Part shown: piece by piece, positions 43,983 to 52,967 of the stretch | How positions within the stretch are numbered: the first letter of the stretch is position 1 | Layout: each line of letters starts with the position of its first letter | Source of the DNA: Streptomyces sp. NBC_01116 | GTDB lineage: Bacteria; Actinomycetota; Actinomycetes; Streptomycetales; Streptomycetaceae | Reading direction: 5' to 3' | DNA: 64,000 nucleotides | Assembly: GCF_041435495.1 (NCBI RefSeq) | Contig: NZ_CP108644.1 | Coordinates: forward strand, 434,001-498,000 | Notes under the pieces: generated by a model | The model's input: only the letters and a program-made list of their open reading frames with translations | Databases searched by the model: none | Told to the model about the DNA's origin: nothing | Program-made: the position numbers and the translations under genes

Positions 43983-44175
43983 CGTCGAGGCTCCTCACCA
44001 CGAGGCCCACGTCTCTCACCCCGTCGTACTTCACCCCGTCGTACGAACGAACCCCGAACACGAAGCGTGAGCACAGATTACTTCTGGGTCACTCATCAGA
44101 GTGCGTCGAGTAGGCCGGACGCGCAACAGCTGGGCCGTCCGTGCTGGTGGGGTGCGGTGTCCGGGCGCAGGGCGG

Positions 44176-46275
44176 TCAGAGCAGGTAGGGCAGCAAGGTG
44201 TCCGGGGTGAGGGGCAGTTCGCGCAGCCGGGCGCCGGTGGCGTGGCGGACCGCGTTGCCGATGGCGGCGGCGGTGCCGACGATCCCGATCTCGCCGATGC
44301 CCTTGCTGCCCATCGGGTTGAGGTGGCGGTCGTCCTCCTCGATCCAGTGCGCCTGGATGTCGGCCGTGTCGGCGCAGACGGGCACGTGGTAGGAGGCGAG
44401 GTCCTTGGCGGTGAAGTCGCCGAAGCCCGGGTCGATGCCGCAGCCCTCGGTGAGGGCCATGCCGATGCCCATCACCATGCCGCCGGTGAACTGGGAGCGT
44501 GCGGTGCGCTCGTTGAGGATCCGCCCGGCGGCGTACACGCCGAGGAGGCGGCGTACGCGCACCTCGCCCGTGACGGCGTCGACGGCCGTCTCGGCGAAGT
44601 GCGCGCCGAAGGCGTGCCGGGCGTACGGGGACTCCTCGCCGGTCTCCTCTTCGGTGTCGGCGGTGGTGGTGATCCCGTCGGCGGGCAGGGGGCCCTGGTG
44701 CTCGGCGAGGCGGGCGGCCAGGGCGGTCGCCGCCTTGTGCACGGACCAGCCCCAGGAGGCGGTGCCGGAGGAGCCTCCGGCCAGCGGGGCGGCGGGCAGG
44801 TCGGTGGAGCCGATGTCGACGCGTACGGCCTCCGGGGCGACACCGAGCACGTCGGCGGCGATCTGGGCCAGGACGGTGCGGGCCCCGGTGCCGATGTCGG
44901 TGGCGTTGACGGCGATGCCCAGGTCACCGTCCCGGGTGGCGTGGGCGCTCGCGGTGGACCGGGAGAGGAGGACGGGGTACGTCGCCGAGGCCACGCCCGT
45001 ACCGATGAGCCAGCGGCCTTCCTGGCGGGCTGCGGGCCGGGGGTCGCGGTCCTGCCAGCCGAACCGGGCCGCACCGTCGCGCAGACAGGCGGCGAGGCCC
45101 CGGCTGCTGAAGGGGCGGCCGCTGTCCGGTTCGGTCTCCGGTTCGTTGCGGAGCCGCAGCTCGACGGGGTCCAGGCCGAGTGCGGAGGCCAGCTCGTCCA
45201 TGGCGGACTCCAGGGCGTACATCCCGGAGGCCTCCCCCGGGGCGCGCATCCAGGAGGGGCTGGGGACGTCGAGGGCGGTCACCCGGTGCGCGGTCCGGCT
45301 GTGCGGCGAGGCGTACATGACGCGGGCGGGCACGGCGGCCTGCTCGACGAACTCCTTCACGGTGGAGGTCTGGGTGACGACCTCGTGGCTGACCGCGGTG
45401 AGCACCCCGTCCAGGTCCGCGCCGAGCCTGACCCGCTGGATCGTGGGGGCGCGGTGGCCGACGACCTCGGCCAGCTGGGCGCGGGGGAACACCAGCTTCA
45501 CCGGCCGCCCGGTGTGCTGGGCGGCCATCGCCGCCAGGACTCCCTGGGGGCGGGTGGTGCCCTTCGAGCCGAAGCCGCCGCCGACGTGCTCGGAGACCAC
45601 GGTGATCCGGTCCGCCGCCAGTCCGAACGCCTGGGCCAGGCTCTCGCGGACCTTCGTGGAGCCCTGGCTGGAGTCGTGGACGGTGAGGTGCCCGTCGGCC
45701 CACACCGCGGTGGCGGCGTGCGGTTCCATGGGGTGGTTGTGCAGCGCGACCATCCGGTAAGTGGCGTCGACCTGGACGGGCGAGGCCGCCAGGGCCCGTT
45801 CCACGTCGCCGCGCACCCGGACGGCGGGCTCGCCGCCGTTGGCCTCCTCCGGCGTGTAGAGACCCGGATGGTCTTCGGTGAGGGTCACGTCGTGCTCGTC
45901 GCGTGCGTATTCGACGTGGAGCTCACCGGCCCCTGTCCGGGCGGCCTCCAGGGAATCCGCGATCACGAGGGCGATGGGCCAGCCGTGGTGCGGGACCCGG
46001 TCGTCCTGGAGCACGGCGAGGATCGGGTCGTCGGGCTCCCGGAGTTCGGGCGCGTTGTCGTGGGTGAGGACGGTGTGGACGCCGGGTACGGCGAGGGCGT
46101 CGACGGCCCGTACGGCGGTGACGCGTCCGGCGGCGACGGTGGCCGGGACGGTCCAGGCGTAGAGGCAGCCGGCGGGCGTGCGGTCGGCGGCGTAGCGGGC
46201 GGTGCCGGTGACCTTGTCCCGGGCCTCTCTGCGGACGACGGGCGCACCGGGGAACTGCGGGGCTCGGGTGGTCAT
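44176..46275 (-). CDS. Molybdopterin-binding large subunit of an aldehyde oxidase/xanthine dehydrogenase (PaoC/YagR-like)
   Basis: A 699-residue protein from ATG 46275. The order is the xanthine dehydrogenase a/b domain (VVRREARDKVTGTARYAAD) followed by the molybdopterin domain with GGGFGSKGTTRPQGVLAAM, AWMRAPGE-like SWMRAPGEASGMYALES and the end NPMGSKGIGEIGIVGTAAA, where the late Glu is the catalytic base. It binds Mo-cytosine-dinucleotide cofactor and oxidises aldehydes or heterocycles. It is the last gene of a three-gene operon with the FAD and 2Fe-2S subunits. Confidence 0.92.
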   Translation of the reverse strand: MTTRAPQFPGAPVVRREARDKVTGTARYAADRTPAGCLYAWTVPATVAAGRVTAVRAVDALAVPGVHTVLTHDNAPELREPDDPILAVLQDDRVPHHGWPIALVIADSLEAARTGAGELHVEYARDEHDVTLTEDHPGLYTPEEANGGEPAVRVRGDVERALAASPVQVDATYRMVALHNHPMEPHAATAVWADGHLTVHDSSQGSTKVRESLAQAFGLAADRITVVSEHVGGGFGSKGTTRPQGVLAAMAAQHTGRPVKLVFPRAQLAEVVGHRAPTIQRVRLGADLDGVLTAVSHEVVTQTSTVKEFVEQAAVPARVMYASPHSRTAHRVTALDVPSPSWMRAPGEASGMYALESAMDELASALGLDPVELRLRNEPETEPDSGRPFSSRGLAACLRDGAARFGWQDRDPRPAARQEGRWLIGTGVASATYPVLLSRSTASAHATRDGDLGIAVNATDIGTGARTVLAQIAADVLGVAPEAVRVDIGSTDLPAAPLAGGSSGTASWGWSVHKAATALAARLAEHQGPLPADGITTTADTEEETGEESPYARHAFGAHFAETAVDAVTGEVRVRRLLGVYAAGRILNERTARSQFTGGMVMGIGMALTEGCGIDPGFGDFTAKDLASYHVPVCADTADIQAHWIEEDDRHLNPMGSKGIGEIGIVGTAAAIGNAVRHATGARLRELPLTPDTLLPYLL

Positions 46276-46391
46276 GGCGGTGGGTCCTCGGGGGTCGGTG
46301 GGCGGACGCGGAGGGCGTCCGGCGGTCGGGCACGGGGGGGGTGGTTCGGCCGTGCCGGGTGGTTCGGGTGGTTCAGCCGGCCGGTCCGGGT

Positions 46392-47393
46392 TCAGCCGGT
46401 CCGGGTGGGCTGCCGCTCGGTGAGTTCGCCGAGCACGTCGAGGGCGAGCCGGCGGGCGAGGTCCACCTTGAAGGCGTTGTCGCGCAGCGGTCGCGCCTCG
46501 GCCAGTTCGGCGATCAGGGCGTGCTGGAACACGGCGGGGGTGGCCGGGGCGCCGCGCAGCTCGGCCTCGGCCCTGCGGGCCCGCCACGGCCGGTGGGCGA
46601 CGCCGCCGAACGCGAGGGTGGCGTGCTCCACGCGGCCGGCGTCCACCCGGAGCGTGGCGGCGACGGAGACGAGCGCGAAGGCGAAGCTGGCGCGGTCGCG
46701 GGCCTTGCGGTAGCGGGAGGCCGCCCCGGGCGCCGGCGGCGGCAGCACCACCTCGGTGATCAGCTCGCCGGGCCTGATCACGGTGTCCTGGTCGGGGTTC
46801 TCCCCCGGCAGCCGGTGGAACTCGGTGAGCGGGACGGCCCGTTCGCCCTCGGGCCCCAGCAGCACCACGGTCGCGTCGAGCGCGGCGAGGGCCACGGCCA
46901 TGTCGGACGGGTTGGTGGCCACGCACTCCGGCGAGTGCCCGAGGATCGCGAGGTCGCGGTGGGTGCCGTCGCGTGCGGGGCAGCCGGAGCCGGGAAGCCG
47001 TTTGTTGCAGGGCTTGGAGACGTCCTGGAAGTAGCGGCACCGGGTGCGCTGGAGCAGGTTGCCGCCGGTGGTGGCGGAGTTGCGAAGCTGACCGGAGGCC
47101 CCGGCCAGCAGCGCCTGGGACAGCACGGGGTAGCGGTCCGTCACGTCGGGGTGGGCGGCGAGGTCGCTGTTGCGCACGGTGGCGCCGATGGCGAGGCCGC
47201 CGTCGGCCGTCCGGGTCACCCGGTCCAGCGGCAGCCCGGCGACGTCGATGAGGACCCGGGGCGCCTCGACGCCGAGCTTCATCAGGTCCACCAGATTGGT
47301 GCCGCCGCCCAGGAAGCGGGCGCCGGAGCCTTCCGCGCAGAGCCGGACGGCCTCGTCGGTGGAGGCGGGGCGCACATAGCCGAACGGTTTCAC
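46392..47393 (-). CDS. FAD-binding medium subunit of the molybdenum hydroxylase (PaoB/YagS-like)
   Basis: A 333-residue protein; the GTG at 47393 overlaps the upstream TGA. FAD-binding segments are GARFLGGGTNLVDLMK and TTGGNLLQRTRCRYF. Four cysteines (RCRYF, KPCNKR, GSGCPA, SPECVA) match the extra 4Fe-4S-binding insert of PaoB-type subunits, which ordinary xanthine dehydrogenases lack. It passes electrons from the iron-sulfur subunit to FAD. It is translationally coupled to the 2Fe-2S subunit and separated from the large subunit by 116 bp. Confidence 0.9.
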   Translation of the reverse strand: MKPFGYVRPASTDEAVRLCAEGSGARFLGGGTNLVDLMKLGVEAPRVLIDVAGLPLDRVTRTADGGLAIGATVRNSDLAAHPDVTDRYPVLSQALLAGASGQLRNSATTGGNLLQRTRCRYFQDVSKPCNKRLPGSGCPARDGTHRDLAILGHSPECVATNPSDMAVALAALDATVVLLGPEGERAVPLTEFHRLPGENPDQDTVIRPGELITEVVLPPPAPGAASRYRKARDRASFAFALVSVAATLRVDAGRVEHATLAFGGVAHRPWRARRAEAELRGAPATPAVFQHALIAELAEARPLRDNAFKVDLARRLALDVLGELTERQPTRTG

Positions 47394-47977
47394 TCGATCA
47401 CGTCCTCGATCGCTTCGACGATCCGGGGGTAGGCCCCGCACCGGCAGATGTTGCCGCTCATCCGTTCCCGGATCTCGTCCGCGTCGAGTGCGACGGGTCC
47501 GCCCGGTCCGGCAGCGGTGTCCGGTTCGGCGGCGGTGTCCGGTTCGGTGACGTGCGAGGGGTGGCCGTCCGCGGCCTCGCGGAGCATGCCCACGGCCGAG
47601 CAGATCTGGCCCGGGGTGCAGAAACCGCACTGGAGGGCGTCGCGCTCGACGAAGGCCCGCTGCACCGGGTGCAGGTCCTCGCCGTCGGCGAGCCCTTCCA
47701 CGGTGGTGATCGTGGCGCCGTCCTGGGCGACGGCGAGCAGCAGGCAGCTGTTGACCCGCCGCCCGTCGACGAGGACCGTGCAGGCCCCGCACTGGCCGTG
47801 GTCGCAGCCCTTCTTGGCCCCGGTGAGCCCGAAGCTCTCGCGCAGCGTCTCCAGGACCGTGGAGCGGTGGTCGACGGTCAGCGTCGTCGGTTCGCCGTTG
47901 ACGTTCAGGGTCACGGTGGAGTGTGCGTCGACGACCGGTTCCGGTTCGAGGTCGGCTCCCAGAGCGAGGGAATCCAT
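47390..47977 (-). CDS. 2Fe-2S small subunit of the molybdenum hydroxylase (PaoA/YagT-like)
   Basis: A 195-residue protein. The first cluster is bound by GCDHGQCGACTV and a later Cys (NSCLLL), the second by CGFCTPGQ and ICRCGAYPRI. Between them is an insert with PDTAAEPDTAAGPGG, a small internal duplication. Unlike E. coli PaoA there is no Tat leader, so the enzyme should be cytoplasmic. It is the first gene of the operon. Confidence 0.92.
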   Translation of the reverse strand: MDSLALGADLEPEPVVDAHSTVTLNVNGEPTTLTVDHRSTVLETLRESFGLTGAKKGCDHGQCGACTVLVDGRRVNSCLLLAVAQDGATITTVEGLADGEDLHPVQRAFVERDALQCGFCTPGQICSAVGMLREAADGHPSHVTEPDTAAEPDTAAGPGGPVALDADEIRERMSGNICRCGAYPRIVEAIEDVIE

Positions 47978-48040
47978 GCGTGCGCCTTTCGCTTCGCCGC
48001 GGGGCGGAGAATCGCCCCGGTTCTGTTCTCGTCGGGGCCG

Positions 48041-48430
48041 TCAGCGGCTCTCCAGCCGCAGCCTGACCTCCTGCTCCTGGTCGCCGGCGGCCGTGCCGAC
48101 GACGCTCACCGCGAAGGCCCCGGTGAGATGGGTACGCAGCCGGTCGACGGCCCAGTAGCCGCCCTGGGCCTCCACCGTGACCGGCGCGGTGAGGTGGGCG
48201 GGGGTGGCGTCCGCCCGCGGTTCGGACACGTCGACGGTGGTGACCCAGACGGTCGGGCGGGGGCCCGAGGCCGATGTGGGCGTCTCGCCCATCGGGTGGT
48301 CGGATGCGAAGGCGGTGGCGAGCACGTCGAACACGGTCCGCGCGTCCCGGGTGTCGCAGCGGCTGAGCGAGACCACCACCTCCCGGTCCGCCGGGTGGTC
48401 CTCGCCGCTCTGTTCGGGTGTGCTGTTCAC
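48041..48430 (-). CDS. Conserved hypothetical protein
   Basis: A 129-residue acidic protein from GTG 48430 with GGAAGGA upstream. It has alternating beta-strand-like stretches (REVVVSLSRCDTRD; TVWVTTVDVSEP; AFAVSVVGTAAGDQ) and no signal or membrane segment. I do not recognise the family. It is 63 bp upstream of the molybdenum hydroxylase genes in the same direction. Confidence 0.65.
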   Translation of the reverse strand: MNSTPEQSGEDHPADREVVVSLSRCDTRDARTVFDVLATAFASDHPMGETPTSASGPRPTVWVTTVDVSEPRADATPAHLTAPVTVEAQGGYWAVDRLRTHLTGAFAVSVVGTAAGDQEQEVRLRLESR

Positions 48431-48625
48431 CGTGGTTCCTTCCGCTCGGGGTGCCGGCCTTCGGGCCCCCTCCAGGCTGACCCCGCATCGGGCCGACGGC
48501 GACACGGGAGACGTCCGAAGAGGCCTGGAGCTCCCGGAGAGCGGGCAGGAGGGCGGTCCTGACCCGCGGTCCTGAAACGCGTTTCCCCTGAGATACCCAT
48601 AAAACATGAATTGCTGTGAATAGCT

Positions 48626-48650
48626 GACTGATGCACTTCTCCCGGGGTAT
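48626..48650 (+). promoter_or_regulatory. Possible sigma-B-type stress promoter
   Basis: GACT at 48626-48629, a 15-bp spacer and GGGTAT at 48645-48650 fit the streptomycete stress-sigma consensus GNNT-N14-16-GGGTAY. Transcription would begin about 3 bases before the ATG at 48660, giving an almost leaderless mRNA, which fits the absence of a ribosome-binding site there. Confidence 0.4.
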
Positions 48651-48659
48651 GCGCAGTAC

Positions 48660-49001
48660 ATGGATGTTCTGAATGCAGTCAATACGGTCGAGGTGCCCTC
48701 CGACGTGCCGCTCGCGGCGACCACGGGGGCCCTGGGGATCGTCCTGCCCCTCGTGGCGCTGGCCGTCGTCGCCCTGCTGATCGGCGGCTTCATCCTCAGC
48801 AAGCGCAAGCACGACGCCGAGCCGCCGCCGCCCCGGCCCCATGAGCAGCCGCAGCAGCCGCAGGGGCGCACCCACATCGACCAGCACGACCCGCACGCCT
48901 CCGACCGCTTCCCCGCGGACGGCCACGCCCTGTCCCCGTACGAGCTCAAGGACCACGGCAACGGTCCGCTGCCGCCCGACGAGGAGCAGCCGCGCGGCTG
49001 A
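48660..49001 (+). CDS. Small membrane protein (DUF6479-like)
   Basis: A 113-residue protein. One hydrophobic helix (about residues 22-46, ending GGFILSKRKH) is followed by a Pro/Gln/His-rich cytoplasmic tail with motifs HASDRFP and HALSPYELKDHG, typical of a family widespread in streptomycetes and of unknown function. There is no Shine-Dalgarno sequence near the ATG, and a stress-type promoter lies directly upstream. Confidence 0.7.
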   Translation: MDVLNAVNTVEVPSDVPLAATTGALGIVLPLVALAVVALLIGGFILSKRKHDAEPPPPRPHEQPQQPQGRTHIDQHDPHASDRFPADGHALSPYELKDHGNGPLPPDEEQPRG

Positions 49002-49197
49002 CCGGCCCGTCCCCCGGAGCTCCACGCCGCCACCTCTGCTCGGGAGGTGCTCGGGAGGTCGTGACGGGCCGGCTGTTCCTCGATCTGCCAGGGGCTCCGA
49101 CCCCGCCCGCGTTGCGGGACCGGGCGGGCCGGTCGACGCTGGTTGCTGGACCGCAGCGGCCGGGCAGGACGCCGCTCCCCGACGAAGGCAGTGGACC

Positions 49198-50007
49198 ATG
49201 ACCGGAAGCGACCCCCGTACGGCCTCGGCAGCACCCCTGACGGGGCCGGCCGCGCCGTGCTGGGTCACCCTGATGACCCGGAACCTGGAGACCGCCGAGC
49301 GGTTCTACGGACAGGTCCTGGGCTGGTCGTTCCGCCCCGGGCGGCTCGGGGCGGACTTCTCCGTTGCCTACCGCGGCGACATTCCGGTCGCCGGCGTCTT
49401 CGCCGTCTCCTCGACGTACCGGATCGCGGTGGCCTGGACGCCGTACTTCGCGGTGGAGGACGCCGACGTGGCCGCCGCCCGGGTCCGCGAGCGGAGCGGG
49501 ACCGTGGCGGTGGGGCCGCTGACGCTCGGCAAGGGGCGCGGCGTGCTGGCGTCGGACCGGGACGGGGCGTCCTTCGGCCTCTGGGAGCGCACCGAGGCCT
49601 CCACCTCCCCGCCGGCCCCGGCCGACCACGCACACGCCTGGCTGCGGCTGCGGACCCGTAACGCCTTCGACGCGGCGATCTTCTACGGCGAGGTGCTCGA
49701 CTGGGCGAGCGGGCGGCCGGGGTGCTGCGATGTCGCGTACGAGGGTGACGAGGTCATCGTGCGGTGCGAGGGGCATCCGCTGGCCCGGATCAGCTCCGGT
49801 GCCGTGGAGGCGGCCGTCGACCCGTTGGTGCGGCCGCACTGGCAGGTGCAGTTCCCGGTGGCGGACCTCGCGGCGACGGTCTCCGCGGCCGGACTGCACG
49901 GCGGCGCCCTCGTCGAGGAGCGCACCGGCTTCGGGGGCACCGAGGTCACCCTGCGGGACCCGGACGGCGCACTGTTCGCGGTGACCGATGTGCGCAGCCC
50001 GGCCTGA
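49198..50007 (+). CDS. Two-domain VOC (glyoxalase/bleomycin-resistance fold) protein
   Basis: A 269-residue protein made of two VOC modules: the first begins CWVTLMTRNLETAERFYGQVLGW and the second HAWLRLRTRNAFDAAIFYGEVLDW, each with a FYGxVLxW signature. It may act as a metal-dependent lyase, or as a binding protein that sequesters small toxic molecules. Start at ATG 49198. Catalytic metal ligands are not obvious, so a binding role is possible. Confidence 0.82.
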   Translation: MTGSDPRTASAAPLTGPAAPCWVTLMTRNLETAERFYGQVLGWSFRPGRLGADFSVAYRGDIPVAGVFAVSSTYRIAVAWTPYFAVEDADVAAARVRERSGTVAVGPLTLGKGRGVLASDRDGASFGLWERTEASTSPPAPADHAHAWLRLRTRNAFDAAIFYGEVLDWASGRPGCCDVAYEGDEVIVRCEGHPLARISSGAVEAAVDPLVRPHWQVQFPVADLAATVSAAGLHGGALVEERTGFGGTEVTLRDPDGALFAVTDVRSPA

Positions 50008-50027
50008 CGCGCTTCAGACGGCGCCGC

Positions 50028-50567
50028 TCAGGTGGCACTGCTCTCCTTCTCGCTGTCGCCGTAGCTGCCGCTGTCGTCCTCGGTCTCGCGTCGGCCGGAG
50101 CGCCCCCGGGCCAGGGCCCATACCGGGAAGATGAACCAGCAGGCCAGGAACCACAGGGCCATCGCGCCGACCAGCCAGAGGGCGAGCTGGTTGTGGAGGA
50201 CGACGCGCAGGATCAGCAGGAGCGCGGAGCACATCGTGCAGAACAGCAGCACCAGGCCGAGCACGGTCATCCGGGAGGCCCAGATGACCGTCTCGGGCTT
50301 CATCCGGCGGCCGGTGAGGAGCCGGTGGTAGGACACGGGACCGATGAGCGCCGCCGCGGTCGCCGAACCCAGCATCACCGTGACGACGTAGATGTTCCGG
50401 TCGATGTCCCCCAGGTCCTCGAACCGCGACTGGAAGACCACCGCGAGCAGGAAGCCGAAAAGGATCTGCACCCCGGTCTGGGCGACGCGCAACTCCTGGA
50501 GCAGTTCGGACCACTGCCGGTCCGCCCGCTCCTCCTGGGTCTCCTGACGGCCTCTGCTGGGTGTCAC
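50028..50567 (-). CDS. Four-helix membrane protein (DUF6328-like)
   Basis: A 179-residue protein from GTG 50567, with AAAGGGACC upstream. A soluble start (WSELLQELRVAQTGVQILF) leads into four hydrophobic segments (~35-55, 65-85, 105-130, 135-155) and a charged Ser/Glu-rich tail. The pattern matches an actinobacterial family of unknown function. It is convergent with the VOC gene at 49198. Confidence 0.75.
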   Translation of the reverse strand: MTPSRGRQETQEERADRQWSELLQELRVAQTGVQILFGFLLAVVFQSRFEDLGDIDRNIYVVTVMLGSATAAALIGPVSYHRLLTGRRMKPETVIWASRMTVLGLVLLFCTMCSALLLILRVVLHNQLALWLVGAMALWFLACWFIFPVWALARGRSGRRETEDDSGSYGDSEKESSAT

Positions 50568-50771
50568 GTGGGGTCCCTTTCCCTTCTGGGGCCCGGCGGG
50601 GAGGGCGGAGTGCCGATGGCCGGATCCCACAGGTTCCCCGCGGGCACGGGCGTAACCCCGTGGACCGGTGTCCGCGGCCCGCCTATGATCACGGCAGGGC
50701 ATCGCGCGTCGGTCACCGGCCGGGTGAGGCGTGGAGGTAGCCCGTGAGATGCCCGTTGGAGGCATTCCACC

Positions 50772-51152
50772 GTGTCAGTCGAGTTGAACCACACCATCGT
50801 CCACTGCCGGGACAACCGCGAGTCCGCCGAATTCCTGGCGGATCTGCTGGGCCTGACGGTCGGAGAGGAGTGGGGTCCGTTCGTTCCGGTCGTTCTCGCG
50901 AACAGCGTCACGCTGGATTTCGCGACGATTCCCGCCGCTTCGATCACCCCGCAGCACTACGCCTTCCTCATTTCGGAGGCGGAGTTCGACACCGCGTTCG
51001 CGAAGATCCAGGCTCTGGGGATCGACTTCTTCGCCGATCCCCATCAGAAGGTTCCCGGCGAGATCAACCACAACGACGGCGGACGGGGCGTGTACTTCCC
51101 CGATCCGAGCGGTCATGGCATGGAGCTGATCACCCGCCCGTACGGCGGTTGA
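50772..51152 (+). CDS. Single-domain VOC family protein
   Basis: A 126-residue protein; GTG start after GGAGG. It begins ELNHTIVHCRDNRESAEFLA and ends GVYFPDPSGHGMELITRPY, the standard glyoxalase-fold signature with His and Glu that can bind metal. A dioxygenase, isomerase or resistance role cannot be chosen from sequence. A strong bidirectional terminator follows. Confidence 0.85.
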   Translation: MSVELNHTIVHCRDNRESAEFLADLLGLTVGEEWGPFVPVVLANSVTLDFATIPAASITPQHYAFLISEAEFDTAFAKIQALGIDFFADPHQKVPGEINHNDGGRGVYFPDPSGHGMELITRPYGG

Positions 51153-51173
51153 TCACCGCCTGAGGCACCCGTC

Positions 51174-51208
51174 CCGGAGCCCGGCCGCGCACCGCGGCCG
51201 GGCTCCGG
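51174..51208. terminator. Bidirectional terminator
   Basis: A perfect 16-bp stem (CCGGAGCCCGGCCGCG) with loop CAC, between the converging VOC and acetyltransferase genes. Confidence 0.75.
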
Positions 51209-51235
51209 TCGTCCACGGCCCCGGTGGGGCGCGCC

Positions 51236-51733
51236 TCAGCCGATGCGGAGCAGGAGTTCGGGGCGGTCCCACATCACCGCGGGCGGATCGGCCCGTACCG
51301 TGCCGACGGGTTCGGCGCCGATGCTCCGGTAGAAGCCCTCGGCCGGTGGGTGGGACACGATCCGGATGCCCGCGAGCCCGGCGGTCCGGGCCTCCTCGCG
51401 CAGATGGGCGGCGAGCAGTCGGCCGATGCCGAGCCCCTGGGCGGAGTCGGCGACGAACATCAGGTCCAGTTCCGGCGGGTCGAGGAGCAGTGCGTAGAAG
51501 CCGAGGATCCGGCCCGTGGCGCCGTCGTCGGCGACGAAGACCCGGTGCGCCTCGATGTAGTCCGGGCCGATCCGGTACCCCTCGACCATCGGGGCGTACG
51601 GCCCCTCGTAGGCGCCCGATGTGCGGACCAGCCGCGTCAGCCGGCCGGCGTCGCCCGCCGCGGCCCGGCGGACCGTCACGTCGGCGTGCTGTGGAGCGCG
51701 CCCGCGCCGCCGTCCCGCCCTGCCCGATCCCAT
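51236..51733 (-). CDS. GNAT-family N-acetyltransferase
   Basis: A 165-residue protein, ATG at 51733; the real start could be later, at a GTG near VTVRRAAAGD, because the first ~20 residues are Arg-rich and atypical. The acetyl-CoA loop is seen in ADSAQGLGIGRLLAAHLREEA and the C-terminal strand in PAEGFYRSIGAEPVG. It transfers an acetyl group to an unknown amine. Confidence 0.82.
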   Translation of the reverse strand: MGSGRAGRRRGRAPQHADVTVRRAAAGDAGRLTRLVRTSGAYEGPYAPMVEGYRIGPDYIEAHRVFVADDGATGRILGFYALLLDPPELDLMFVADSAQGLGIGRLLAAHLREEARTAGLAGIRIVSHPPAEGFYRSIGAEPVGTVRADPPAVMWDRPELLLRIG

Positions 51734-51766
51734 ACGGCGAGTATGCGGCACCGTGGCCGGCGGATT

Positions 51767-52171
51767 TCAGGCCGGGCGTCGTTCCTCGCGCCAGCGGCGG
51801 ACGGTCCCGTCCACGTCGAAGGGGGTCAGCCGCAGCGGCGGGCCCTCGGGAGGCATCCGGATCGCCCGCTCGATCTTCTCGTTCACCCCGGTCAGGATGC
51901 GCCGCACCTCGGCCTCGGTGCGGGCCGCGGACACCGCGCGCGGGACGTCCTCCGCCTCCTTGCGCAGGGCCAGCGCGGGCGGCAGCATCGACACGCCCTC
52001 CCGCTGCATCTTCTGCTTGATCCACCAGGCCTCGTCGTAGGGGCGTTCCAGACCGGCGATCGGCTTGCCGAAGCCCGGAAGCGCGGAGAAGTCACCGCGC
52101 TGTTCCGCCTCGTGGATCTGCCGGTCGACCCAGGACTCGAAACTGACTCCCGGTGGTTTGCGCTCCGTCAT
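51767..52171 (-). CDS. DUF1992 (DnaJ-homologue subfamily C28-like) protein
   Basis: A 134-residue protein; ATG with GGAGGG upstream. The sequence SFESWVDRQIHEAEQRGDF, then LPGFGKPI and YDEAWWIKQKMQREG, are the hallmark of DUF1992, found in bacteria and as part of DNAJC28. It lacks a J domain. Function unknown. Confidence 0.88.
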   Translation of the reverse strand: MTERKPPGVSFESWVDRQIHEAEQRGDFSALPGFGKPIAGLERPYDEAWWIKQKMQREGVSMLPPALALRKEAEDVPRAVSAARTEAEVRRILTGVNEKIERAIRMPPEGPPLRLTPFDVDGTVRRWREERRPA

Positions 52172-52388
52172 CGCGTGCCCTCCGACCTGCCGCCGATCCG
52201 ACGTCTTCACCCTACACAGAGCGCCGCGCGGAGCCCTTCCGCCGGAGGACTGCCTCGAACGGGAATCCGGGGGTACACGACCTCCAGCACGTCGCCCGAC
52301 GGTTGTCGCCGGGCTCGGACCGAAAGGGGTTGACCACTGTGCGACAGCAGAGCTACGTATCGGCCGATGAACGTCGGGGGAGGTAGCC

Positions 52389-52967
52389 ATGACGACAGCG
52401 ATCATCATCATCGCCGTGGTCGTCGTGGCGGCCATCGCCGCGTTCTTCCTGCTCCGTGGACGATCGGCCGGCGGCAGGGGCCTGCGTGGCCGCTTCGGGC
52501 CCGAGTACGACCGCGTGGTCGCCCGACACGGCGGCGACACCGCCGCGGCCGAGCAGGAGCTCGGCGATCGGGTGAAGCGGCACGGCCACCTCGACGAGCG
52601 CCCGCTGACCGAGGAGGCGCGCGCACGGTACGCCGCCCGCTGGGCGAGCGCCCAGGAACTGTTCGTGGAATCGCCGGAGCGGGCGCTCACCGAGGCCGAC
52701 GCGCTGCTGGCCGATCTGACGCGCGAGCGCGGCTTCCCGGGCGGCGAGGACTTCGAGGACCGTACGGACGCGCTCTCCGTCCACCACGCCGCGCACGTCG
52801 ACGGCTACCGCCGGGTGCACGCCGCCCGCCACGGGAACGTGAGCACCGAGGAGATGCGCGAGGCACTGATCGAGGGCCGCGGGCTCTTCGACGACCTGCT
52901 CGCGGGCGCCCCGTCGGGGCGTGAGCACGGCAACAGCCATCTGGTGAAGGGACGCGGTACGTCATGA
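52389..52967 (+). CDS. Membrane-anchored hypothetical protein, first of a paralogous pair
   Basis: A 192-residue protein with one N-terminal transmembrane helix (IIIIAVVVVAAIAAFFLL) and a cytoplasmic helical domain. The segment FVESPERALTEADALLADLT recurs in changed form in the next gene, so the two share a domain. The ATG at 52389 has GGGGGAGG upstream. The C-terminus overlaps the next start by 4 bp. A possible promoter, TTGACC at 52330 with TACGTA at 52354, lies upstream. Function unknown. Confidence 0.75.
   Translation: MTTAIIIIAVVVVAAIAAFFLLRGRSAGGRGLRGRFGPEYDRVVARHGGDTAAAEQELGDRVKRHGHLDERPLTEEARARYAARWASAQELFVESPERALTEADALLADLTRERGFPGGEDFEDRTDALSVHHAAHVDGYRRVHAARHGNVSTEEMREALIEGRGLFDDLLAGAPSGREHGNSHLVKGRGTS

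Noticed and set aside
46392..49268. A 958-residue frame extending the FAD subunit far upstream
   Set aside because: It runs through the 2Fe-2S gene in the wrong frame; the GTG at 47393 coupled to the upstream stop is the real start.
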